DNA of 64,000 nt from Bartonella sp. MM73XJBT.G (GTDB lineage Bacteria; Pseudomonadota; Alphaproteobacteria; Rhizobiales; Rhizobiaceae). Positions 35,905-45,716 of this stretch are shown here, piece by piece. The stretch covers positions 1 through 64,000 of the forward strand of contig NZ_JAQISW010000008.1 in assembly GCF_028618435.1 (NCBI RefSeq), read 5' to 3'. A program made the position numbers and the translations under genes. The notes beneath the pieces are model-generated. The model saw nothing but the letters and a program-made list of their open reading frames with translations, was not told the DNA's origin and searched no databases. Numbering within the stretch: the first letter of the stretch is position 1; every line of letters starts with the position of its first letter.

Positions 35905-37821
35905 CTAATTTTTCTTTTGTGGGGCAAAACGGTTTTTTGCGGCAGCGGCTAACATTTCTTTTCTTCTGAAATAGACTGCGCGACCACATCGTAAAGGAGG
36001 ATGCCCTTGCATAAGAATAATTTGTTCATCTTGACGCATTTCTTGAATAACCTCGTGGGGTAAAATGAGGGCCCTTTGTTGGTAATTTATATTGTAAGAG
36101 CTCTTCCCTAAAGATAGACTTCTTGGTTTGTTCACTCCGGTGACTTCAACGGTCATTTGACCACAGCGTTCGGAAATCTCTTTAGCTGTTTGAAGGTCTT
36201 TAATGGCAGCATAACTGACAAAAGAGCAGCTTTCAAACCATGAACGCGCTCCTGATTCGCCAAAGTGATTGACCAACTGACCAGTGGATTGATAAAAGAG
36301 CATTAAGGATGTACCGTATTTACGTCCACGATCACGGGCTTCTTCTAAAATATTCATATAGCCTAGAAGATCGACTTCATCTAAGACAAATAAAACACGC
36401 TTTTTATAGTTACCGTCTGCTGTAACCATGGCATTGAGAAAGGCACCAATAATGACACGTCCTATCGCTGGATAACTGTTTAAAATGCTTGCAGGGAGAT
36501 TGAGAAAAACATCTATATTACCATTGGTAATATCTGAAGAGGAAAAATCATCGCCGCAGACAAGATTTGCGTAATTGGACAAAGAAAGCCATTGGGTGTC
36601 TTTTGAGGCGGTTGTGTAGACTCCTGAAAAAGTTTGTTCTGCCATTTCTGTAAAAATGCCCACCATTTCGCGAATAAAAGGAGAAGGTGTTGTTTCTTGA
36701 ATCATACGTAATTGATTGATAATAGCTGTTTCTGATTGAGAAAGAATTTCACGCAGTGTTTTTAAATTGCGCTCATGGTCTTCATATTCATCAGAAAATA
36801 TGACATGAGCAAGAAGAGCCGTTAAAAGATTATGGGCTTGTGTCGAGAAATATTCCGCTGAAGAATTGTCTGACTTTTTATCGGTGAGAAGAAGTTTGGA
36901 AAAACCGACAATATTTGCTTCACGTTGTGTGCGTGGGACGCTGTCGTCTAAAAGCCAATCGATGACATTAAAACTTTTTGTTAAAAGTGAATTAGGATCG
37001 AGAATAATAACATTTCTATTTTCCATTTTTTGACGGGAAAATTTGACGATTGGGGCAACTTCTGTTGATGGGTCAAGACAAATAATAGATCCTGGATAAG
37101 TTAAACACGTAGGAATCACTGTACTTGTGGTTTTATAACCACCAGAACCAGCAAAAAAAATCATATGGGTTGAACCAAAATCAAGGTTAAAGGTTAGCAA
37201 AGGTACTGTTCCACCTTTGCCCCATGTTGTTTTATTGCCAGGTGCAAAGGGAATTTTGCACACATTATCTTGATCAACACGGTATCTTTCCCCCACAACA
37301 ATTTGTCCATTGGCAGGAAAGATTTTTGCGGCCTCTCTTAAATCCATCCATGCGGCTCCCCCAAAAACCTCTTTTTTTGCACGCTTGACCTTATTTTTAG
37401 GTGGAGAGGTTGTTATAAATTGAATGATAGAAAAAAAAGCACCAATAATGATGCCAAAGACAACCATAGGATCCATGAATTGAAGTGCATAGCTCCATGT
37501 TATTCCTTGTTGGCCAACATAGGGACTTAAACGTTTTATTTCAATTCCAATGTAGTAAAGAGCAATGGTTCCAAAAAAGGACAGGGAAACAACACTAATT
37601 ATTTTACGCAGGTGCAATTTTTGCGAGAGACTATACAACAATAAAACAGCAGCCGTTAATGCTAAGTCTAATAAAGGTTTTGAACGAAGGGTCCAATACA
37701 CTTGATCGCTCTTTAGTCCATTTGTTATCAGCAATAAAAAATGAGGAACAAGGAATATCGTTAAAGCACCTAAAGCAATAGGAGTTAAAATAAGGATCAT
37801 TTGTGTCTTGGTATATTTCAT
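35905..37821 (-). CDS. virD4: T4SS coupling protein VirD4
   Basis: An inner-membrane ATPase that recruits BID-tagged effectors to the VirB channel. The 638-residue protein has four or five N-terminal hydrophobic segments (ILILTPIALGALTIFLV.., LLDLALTAAVLLLYSL, VVSLSFFGTIALYYI, MVVFGIIIGAFFSIIQF). The P-loop is in FFAGSGGYKTTSTV and the Walker B is VLFVLDEVDLLG. SGARSWFESCSFVSYAAIKD near the C terminus is typical of TraG/VirD4. It lies between bepA and bepC, as in other lineage-4 Bartonella. The ATG is at 37821. Confidence 0.95.
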   Translation of the reverse strand: MKYTKTQMILILTPIALGALTIFLVPHFLLLITNGLKSDQVYWTLRSKPLLDLALTAAVLLLYSLSQKLHLRKIISVVSLSFFGTIALYYIGIEIKRLSPYVGQQGITWSYALQFMDPMVVFGIIIGAFFSIIQFITTSPPKNKVKRAKKEVFGGAAWMDLREAAKIFPANGQIVVGERYRVDQDNVCKIPFAPGNKTTWGKGGTVPLLTFNLDFGSTHMIFFAGSGGYKTTSTVIPTCLTYPGSIICLDPSTEVAPIVKFSRQKMENRNVIILDPNSLLTKSFNVIDWLLDDSVPRTQREANIVGFSKLLLTDKKSDNSSAEYFSTQAHNLLTALLAHVIFSDEYEDHERNLKTLREILSQSETAIINQLRMIQETTPSPFIREMVGIFTEMAEQTFSGVYTTASKDTQWLSLSNYANLVCGDDFSSSDITNGNIDVFLNLPASILNSYPAIGRVIIGAFLNAMVTADGNYKKRVLFVLDEVDLLGYMNILEEARDRGRKYGTSLMLFYQSTGQLVNHFGESGARSWFESCSFVSYAAIKDLQTAKEISERCGQMTVEVTGVNKPRSLSLGKSSYNINYQQRALILPHEVIQEMRQDEQIILMQGHPPLRCGRAVYFRRKEMLAAAAKNRFAPQKKN

Positions 37822-37972
37822 TGTATTCTACTCTCAAATCTCTCTAGAATATATTGTGAAATGCTCTTTTTTTCAGGGGGGTAATACTCTTTTTTTGTAA
37901 AGGCGCAAGATAACGCTAACCCGTTTTCATTTATGCAGCTTTCTCATGAAAAAGAAAAACTTGGATCCATTC

Positions 37973-39607
37973 TTAGCTGGCCATAGCGAGCACATTTAAA
38001 CGGTTGACTGTACGTGTGCAGGCTTGCTGGTGTGCTTCTTTGGCTTGCTTAATGGTTTGCGTAATTTGCTTTGCCTTATTCTCTGAAACACCAATGCTTT
38101 GAGCTAATGTTTCGTAATCATTATTTTTGACAGCTTTATGTTCATTTTCTGAGAGACGGCTATTGATTTTTTTTACAAAGCTGGTCAGCTCTTTTTGAAG
38201 TCCAAGATTTTTTGCTAAAGATTCTTGCTGTAACTCTTTTGGTAAGGCAAAAAAATTTTGTAAGCTTTGACTTGGCATTTGTACTGTTTTGGAACGGCGT
38301 GCTTGTTCTGTTGTATGTTCTTGAGTAATTTCCTTCTTCGCATGTTCTACAGCATGGGTGAAATTTACAACGGCAGTACAAAGCATCTCAAGATGGTTTT
38401 TAGCGTTTGCACGTGCTGGACTTTGGAGTCCACATAAACTCAAACCAGCAAGATGAGCAACAGAGTGCGGTGTCCTTTCGATCTGGTTGGCAAGTCGTTG
38501 GCCTAATTGCGGATTGTTAATAATCCCGACCATTTGTTTATCTAATGTTTTTGCGTTGCCATAAATAATGTTTGCTAATTGCTGAATTTGGTCTCGTGCT
38601 GTTTGGACACACGCATCTTCTGCGATCATTCCAGCCTTTTCATTTTTTGTTAAAGGGGCTAATTTTTCTTCTGGAATGAGAATTTTTTCAAGCAGTTCAG
38701 TTTTAGGAGGTGTAAAGGTCAATTTGTCGCTGGGTTTTAATGTTTTTTGTTGTTCTGTTGTCAGATCTGTTTTGCGGCCGATAATGTAAATCCCTTCTAC
38801 ATCGAGCATAAAGCTGTCAAAGAGAGCCCCTCTATAGATTCCGGTATAGGTTTCATCTTCCTTTGCAACCATAACAAGACGATCATTTAAATCGCGTCCG
38901 CTCTTTTTCATGTTGTTCATGAATTCTTGTAAAAGACATATTTTTTCTGGATGTGAGATATCTTCAAAAAGATCTTTCATCGGTTCTGCATTGCCATAGT
39001 GTGCGGCTTGGGTATAGGCCGTCATCATACGTTCTCGTGTTGTGAGTGAAAAATCAAGCCGATGGCCTGCGCTTTTGGCGAGATTTTCAAAAAAGAACTC
39101 TATTGTGTGTTCATTGCCATCTATGAAGGGGTGTATATTTTTAAGAGAGACAAAGAGTGGCACGGTTTCAGAAATGAAATCTTCGCGCGTTAAGCCTTTC
39201 AAATTATCTTTTTCGGCAAGTGTTTTCTCTATTTTCTTTAAGCCGTCGAGGATTTTCTCAGCATTTACAAAAGTATTGTCCCATTCTGTTCTTTTTATTT
39301 CTGGCATGACGGCAACGCTTCCGTCTGCAAATGTGAAGGGAGTCGTGCGGATTTGCCCAGACCATACAAATGTTTCTTTAAACAAATGGTGATGGATATA
39401 GCTTAGATAAAAGCAATCAAAATGTTCTGGCAGAGATTCACGACGCAGGCTTTTTAATCCTTTTTCTATATCATGTGAACATTTTTCCCGAAAGCGTTCT
39501 AAATCTGTCTCTCCATATTTATTTTTGAGTATTTGGGTTCCGGGATAGAGATAATTATGGGGAGAGGGGTGATCTATATTTTTGGTTTTTGCTTTTGCTT
39601 TGGGCAT
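37973..39607 (-). CDS. bepA: FIC-OB-BID effector BepA with altered FIC loop
   Basis: A T4SS effector of 544 residues, the length of B. henselae BepA. The FIC domain covers ~1-200, with flap FTFADGSVAVMP. The FIC loop at 159-170 reads HPFIDGNEHTIE instead of HPFxxGNGRxxR: the histidine, proline and phenylalanine remain, but the GNGR glycine and both arginines are lost. The OB segment is ~210-300 (LVMVAKEDETYTGIYRG). The BID is ~310-430 (LAGLSLCGLQSPARANAKN). The end is basic with NVLAMAS. BepA's BID protects endothelial cells from apoptosis through adenylate cyclase; that part looks intact. The ATG at 39607 has AAGGA upstream. It overlaps no gene but begins 11 bp after the antitoxin-like gene. 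Confidence 0.92.
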   Translation of the reverse strand: MPKAKAKTKNIDHPSPHNYLYPGTQILKNKYGETDLERFREKCSHDIEKGLKSLRRESLPEHFDCFYLSYIHHHLFKETFVWSGQIRTTPFTFADGSVAVMPEIKRTEWDNTFVNAEKILDGLKKIEKTLAEKDNLKGLTREDFISETVPLFVSLKNIHPFIDGNEHTIEFFFENLAKSAGHRLDFSLTTRERMMTAYTQAAHYGNAEPMKDLFEDISHPEKICLLQEFMNNMKKSGRDLNDRLVMVAKEDETYTGIYRGALFDSFMLDVEGIYIIGRKTDLTTEQQKTLKPSDKLTFTPPKTELLEKILIPEEKLAPLTKNEKAGMIAEDACVQTARDQIQQLANIIYGNAKTLDKQMVGIINNPQLGQRLANQIERTPHSVAHLAGLSLCGLQSPARANAKNHLEMLCTAVVNFTHAVEHAKKEITQEHTTEQARRSKTVQMPSQSLQNFFALPKELQQESLAKNLGLQKELTSFVKKINSRLSENEHKAVKNNDYETLAQSIGVSENKAKQITQTIKQAKEAHQQACTRTVNRLNVLAMAS

Positions 39608-39617
39608 CGTTGCTTCC

Positions 39618-39833
39618 TTATAATATCGTGTTGTCCATGAGAGTATTAAATTCCTCGAGTGAAATAGTCCCCTTTGCATATTCTTCTAAATTTTTTAGCG
39701 TTTTGGAATGAAAGCTTATTCCTTCTCTCGTATGGGGGCTGATGGCGCAATCAACGGCTTGGCGGCATTGTTTTAATTTTTCCGCTGTCATCAATAAAAG
39801 GTTTTCTCTGTTTTCTATTGCTTTGGTTTTCAT
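39618..39833 (-). CDS. biaA: BiaA/VbhA-like FIC antitoxin
   Basis: A 71-residue small helical protein directly upstream of bepA. Class I FIC proteins are inhibited by a separate antitoxin whose helix carries (S/T)xxxE(G/N). The nearest match here is SPHTREG, with one extra residue between serine and glutamate. The C-terminal half, FHSKTLKNLEEYAKGTISLE, has the usual antitoxin pattern of a helix followed by GxISLEEF. AAAAGGAAAAATGC precedes the ATG. The gene is between virB11 and bepA and probably co-transcribed with bepA. With the FIC loop of BepA degenerate, its inhibitory role may be relaxed. Confidence 0.75.
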   Translation of the reverse strand: MKTKAIENRENLLLMTAEKLKQCRQAVDCAISPHTREGISFHSKTLKNLEEYAKGTISLEEFNTLMDNTIL

Positions 39834-39906
39834 GCATTTTTCCTTTTATGTGCAATGTATGTCCAATCGTTGCTTTAAAAGAGCCTTCAACCGATATGAT
39901 CTTGTC

Positions 39907-40977
39907 TTAATTACCTCCAAAGATGTTTCGTTGTTTGAAAGGATCATAATAAATTTCTGTGACCTTAAATTTTCCTTCAACCCGTTTGCATTGTATGATG
40001 ATATCAATCATTGAAATCAATAAACCTCGAATATCATCACGCTCTAAATCGCCCCCTCCTTCACTTTCTTTGACCAAAAGGGTCATTTGCTCAAAAGCAG
40101 CAAGGGCTGTTGAGGCATGAACCGTCGTAATTGACCCTGGATGGCCCGAATTGACATTGCGGATATAATAAAAGGCTGTACCATCTCGAAGTTCTTGCAA
40201 AAGAATACGATCAGGACGCATTCGTAAAGATGATTCAAGCAATTCTTTGGGGCCAACAGAAGCTAAGCCTTGTCCATCTTTTGAATAGATCATCGAGACA
40301 TGGTTAGGGTGTGGGATCACCAATTCTTGTGTGTCTTCAATGGTGATAATACGCTCGTCTTGAGGAATTTTGGCGATTAATGCTTTGGATAATGTTGTTT
40401 TTCCCGAACCCGTTTTTCCCGCAATTAAAATATTTTTCTGGTATTCTACAGCTTGATTTAAAAAGGAAACAAAGTCTTTATTGCAGTAGGCATTGGCTAA
40501 GTTATGCTCGATGACTTTGAGTTCATTAAAACGCGTATGATAATCATTCAATGGCGTGAAAGAGACCTGCTCACAGTGCGAGAAGAGACCTTTATGAGCG
40601 AGTTCTTCGAGAGAAAAATTCTGTGATGATGGTTTACGAATTGTCATACTAATTGTGCCTTTTTCGACAGCTGGTGGAATGACAATTTGAATGCGTTCAT
40701 TGCCAGGCAGAGTCGCCGATAATATTGGATTCTTGTCTGAAATATTTTGCTTGGAATAGGAAGCGACAACTTTCGCAATCCCCATAAGCTCATTAAAAGA
40801 GAGAGCCGGTGCTTCTATTGTTTTCCAACCATCCAGCCCTTCCGTCATCACTTGATAGGGACGATTGATAACAATTTCAAAAAGACTCTCATCTTTCAAA
40901 AAAGCACTGATCGGTTCAAGTTTTGTGAGAACAACCGTGAGGGTTTCGTCGTTCATGGTGTGTAAGATTTGGTTCAT
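39907..40977 (-). CDS. virB11: T4SS hexameric ATPase VirB11
   Basis: A cytoplasmic-face ATPase that drives pilus assembly and substrate transport. The 356-residue protein has the P-loop ILIAGKTGSGKTTLSKAL, an Asp box IITIEDTQELVIP, Walker B-type LRMRPDRILLQELRD and the His box GHPGSITTVHAST, which together identify VirB11. The start at 40977 overlaps the virB10 stop by four bases; an ATG seven codons later is an alternative. Confidence 0.95.
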   Translation of the reverse strand: MNQILHTMNDETLTVVLTKLEPISAFLKDESLFEIVINRPYQVMTEGLDGWKTIEAPALSFNELMGIAKVVASYSKQNISDKNPILSATLPGNERIQIVIPPAVEKGTISMTIRKPSSQNFSLEELAHKGLFSHCEQVSFTPLNDYHTRFNELKVIEHNLANAYCNKDFVSFLNQAVEYQKNILIAGKTGSGKTTLSKALIAKIPQDERIITIEDTQELVIPHPNHVSMIYSKDGQGLASVGPKELLESSLRMRPDRILLQELRDGTAFYYIRNVNSGHPGSITTVHASTALAAFEQMTLLVKESEGGGDLERDDIRGLLISMIDIIIQCKRVEGKFKVTEIYYDPFKQRNIFGGN

Positions 40978-42147
40978 TCTAAAGGTATCGCAGAATTTTT
41001 GTAAAAGTTTCTTGAAACAGCTCGGTTGATAATTTGTTTTTTGTTTTCGATGACTTTCAATTTATAAACGCCAGAAAAATCCAAATCGCGGGCAACAAAA
41101 ACGTTCACCATTTCCCCTTGGTTTTTGGATAATGTTGGAGGAATATTGGCGTAATTTTCGACAATAATATTTGCAATATTTTGTCCTGAAGAGATTGTTT
41201 CAGTCTCTTCTTTGTCTTGTTTTTTTGATAAGCGTTTATTGGCATAGCTTGTTGCATCTTTTATCAGGGATACAAGAAGTGCAGATCCAATCCTCTCTAA
41301 CCAATGATTATCGATATCACCGTCAAGACCAGAGCGTCCTAAACTATCTGTTGCCGGTGAAGCTAAGGATATAATGATCCCATTGGGGGTTTTTGCTCTA
41401 TTCCATAGCACAAAGAGACGTTTTTGGCCTTTTTTCAATCCAGCGCGATATTCACCAACAATTTGTGTGCCTTTATCAAGGAGCACAACACGACCATTGT
41501 CTGATAAAATATCTCTGGAGATGATACAACTGGCAAAACCTTGTTGATCACTGTTGATGGCTGTTTCTAAGATACAAGGGATAGATGTTCCCATCGCGAT
41601 GATATAATTTCGATTGCCAAGGGTTGAAGCACGAATACCTTCAAGCATGGTGGGTTTGAGAAGATGATTAAAACGTTGTGTTGTTTCATCCGGTTTGCTT
41701 TCCAGTTGGTGAGGCAAAACGTTTTTATCGGTTTGTAAATCTATTTTGCTTTGTTGTGTATTCGCATACGCTAATACAGGAGCACGTTGGGCTGCTTCCA
41801 ACAGGGAATCATCAGAATTTAATTGATTGATCTTGGGTGTTGGTAGCTCGACTTTGGGTAATAGAGCGTTATTTTGGTGCGTCTGCTCAAGGGAGGAGGG
41901 AGGATTTGGTCGTGCAGGGCGGAAAAGTTCTGTTTGTTTGATAACTTTCCCTTCTTTTAAAGATTCAATCGGTTGCTTTTTCTCTATAAGTTGTTTTTTG
42001 TCTGTAACAAGTGTTGAATAGGCTAAATAAAGACAGACACTGAAAAGAATAACAAGGGCGATTGCTTTCCCTATATTGCTCTGTTGACTTTTCCCTTGAG
42101 CATTTTTTATTGTATCGCGATCATTAATGTTTTTTTCATCCACGGCG

Positions 42148-42155
<8 letters not shown>
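40974..42155 (-). CDS. virB10: T4SS channel protein VirB10
   Basis: An energy-sensing protein that spans from the inner to the outer membrane. The 393-residue protein has a ~28-residue cytosolic head, one TM (GKAIALVILFSVCLYLAYST), a periplasmic region with proline-containing stretches, and the C-terminal VirB10/TrbI beta-barrel domain (MLEGIRASTLGNRNYIIAMG, LDKGTQIVGEYRAGL, SPATDSLGRSGLDGDIDNHW). It overlaps virB9 by eight bases; AGGAAACAGCC precedes the ATG. Confidence 0.94.
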
Positions 42156-43983
<1,828 letters not shown>

Positions 43984-44188
43984 TTTTTGAACTCACAAAT
44001 ATCTTGGAATACAATGCATGAGAGCCTTTTATTTTAAACACTTTTACAAGTTTATGTGATGCAAAACCGTGTTTGATTTTGTTGTAAGGCCTAAGATGTT
44101 AAGTTTTTCATGGAACAGGACGATGACACGTGCGCCCTTTGGCGCACGCAAGGAAAAAATATTTATCCTTTTAGAGAGGTCCTTTATC

Positions 44189-45196
44189 TTAAAACCGTCC
44201 ACGACCACCCCCTCCAGCGCTTCCTGAGCTTCCTGCTTTTGCTGCGGCGCCTGCCGTACCTTTACCGGCAGCTCCTGAGATGTTTAAAGTAGCACTTTTT
44301 ATTGCATTAGCACTTGTTCTTGCACTATTGGCAACCATTGTGAAAATCTGTCCCCCTGAAGAGATACCAGCGCTAAAGTATGGTCCGCCAGAGGCTAGTG
44401 CTGTGGCAATACTGGGAAGTGCACGGAAGATAATAACCCCTATGATAGAAATGACCATGACAGGAGGGAAAAGAATGTAAATTGATTCATATGAAATTTT
44501 GAGAACCTGTAGGATAACTTGACATATAATTGTTCCAAGCATGATTACGAGAACTTGTAAAATGGTAAAATTGACCAAAGTTGTAATCCATGCATCGGTA
44601 TATTTTCGCGTTGTATTGAACAAATATAAACTAATGAATAGAGGTCCAAGACCTATAATAATAACCAGTGCAACTTGTGCAAACATTTGGACAATAAAAC
44701 CACCTATACAAAAGAGAATAACAGTGAAAAGCATTATAGCACCGAGAATGCCCACAACGATCTTTTCAAAAAGCCAAGCGTTATATAAGACTTCTTGATA
44801 GCGGTCACTTGCCTTTAACAAAATATAATCAAAAACATTGGAGTCTGCAGGATTTCTGTTTAACGCATTGCCAATAGCGTTGGACAAATCATTGAAGAAA
44901 ATATCTTTGACATAACTATTAAATGTATCCGCATTCGTTGCCATTGTTGTCACAACAACGATTTTAACAACATTATTGAGAAGACTATGCATGGAAAGCG
45001 CAACGCGACCTGTCATAACATTGTAGCCATAAAGAAAGATAAAAATGATTGCAGCAAGATTTAAGGGCGCTGAAATAGCAGAAGATAACCCACTCACCGT
45101 TGTGTCCATCACATTTTCGAGAGGGTTTAAAATATACCCAGAAATGCTTGTAAATGGAGAAAACTTATCAAATGTAGGAGAACTATAGTCTGACAT
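44189..45196 (-). CDS. virB6: T4SS polytopic inner-membrane protein VirB6
   Basis: A ~335-residue protein with five or more membrane spans (ISAPLNLAAIIFIFLYGYNV, KIVVGILGAIMLFTVILFCI, FAQVALVIIIGLGPLFISLYL, FTILQVLVIMLGTIICQVIL, LFPPVMVISIIGVIIFRAL) and the VirB6/TrbL central VxxxGPLFIxLYLF signature. It ends in a glycine-rich GGGGRGRF tail. It forms part of the inner-membrane channel. The frame starts with TTG at 45214; I use the ATG at 45196, which overlaps the virB5 end by 14 bases. Confidence 0.92.
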   Translation of the reverse strand: MSDYSSPTFDKFSPFTSISGYILNPLENVMDTTVSGLSSAISAPLNLAAIIFIFLYGYNVMTGRVALSMHSLLNNVVKIVVVTTMATNADTFNSYVKDIFFNDLSNAIGNALNRNPADSNVFDYILLKASDRYQEVLYNAWLFEKIVVGILGAIMLFTVILFCIGGFIVQMFAQVALVIIIGLGPLFISLYLFNTTRKYTDAWITTLVNFTILQVLVIMLGTIICQVILQVLKISYESIYILFPPVMVISIIGVIIFRALPSIATALASGGPYFSAGISSGGQIFTMVANSARTSANAIKSATLNISGAAGKGTAGAAAKAGSSGSAGGGGRGRF

Positions 45197-45716
45197 CTGT
45201 ACCAGTGCTTTCAAGTTTTTCTTTTAGTTTTTCTTCTTTTTCTTTTAATTGTGCTTGAATTGTTTTATGTTTTTCTTGCTCCTTTTCTTCACGCAGCTCC
45301 TCTTTTGTCTTCGTATCTTTGGCTTGAATCATATCAAGAGACTGAAGTTTTAACGCATTCGCTTGAAGATCAGCTTGAAGAAGAGAAACTTTTAATTGAA
45401 GTTCTTGCTGAAGGGTTTGAAGTTTCTGCAATTCTTCAAGTTTAGATTGTTTTTCAGTTTCAGTTTCGGTTTTAGTTGTTGCTGTATTTATTTGTGCTTT
45501 GAGTTGTTCAAGTTGATCTCTTATCTCTTTGATTTTTTTTGTCTTTTCAGTTGCAGTCTTATAAATAGTCTCAGCGGTTTCTGATTTCGCAATATCGAGT
45601 TTTTGTGTGTTCTCGAGTGCTTGTTTATAATATTCATCAGCATCTGGTGAGACTTGTGATAATGCATGAGAAATAAGAGAAAAAGATAACAGTGTTGCTA
45701 AGCTATATTTTTTCAT
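45183..45716 (-). CDS. virB5: T4SS minor pilus protein VirB5 (17-kDa antigen)
   Basis: A 177-residue secreted protein. Signal peptide KKYSLATLLSFSLISHALSQ followed by a nearly continuous coiled coil rich in Glu, Lys, Gln and Leu (IKEIRDQLEQLKAQINTAT, then EKEEKLKEKLESTG). In B. henselae VirB5 is the immunodominant 17-kDa antigen. The frame opens at 45770, but the ATG at 45716 begins the signal peptide and has AAAGGAG upstream. It overlaps the virB4 end by 14 bases. Confidence 0.9.
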   Translation of the reverse strand: MKKYSLATLLSFSLISHALSQVSPDADEYYKQALENTQKLDIAKSETAETIYKTATEKTKKIKEIRDQLEQLKAQINTATTKTETETEKQSKLEELQKLQTLQQELQLKVSLLQADLQANALKLQSLDMIQAKDTKTKEELREEKEQEKHKTIQAQLKEKEEKLKEKLESTGTDVRL

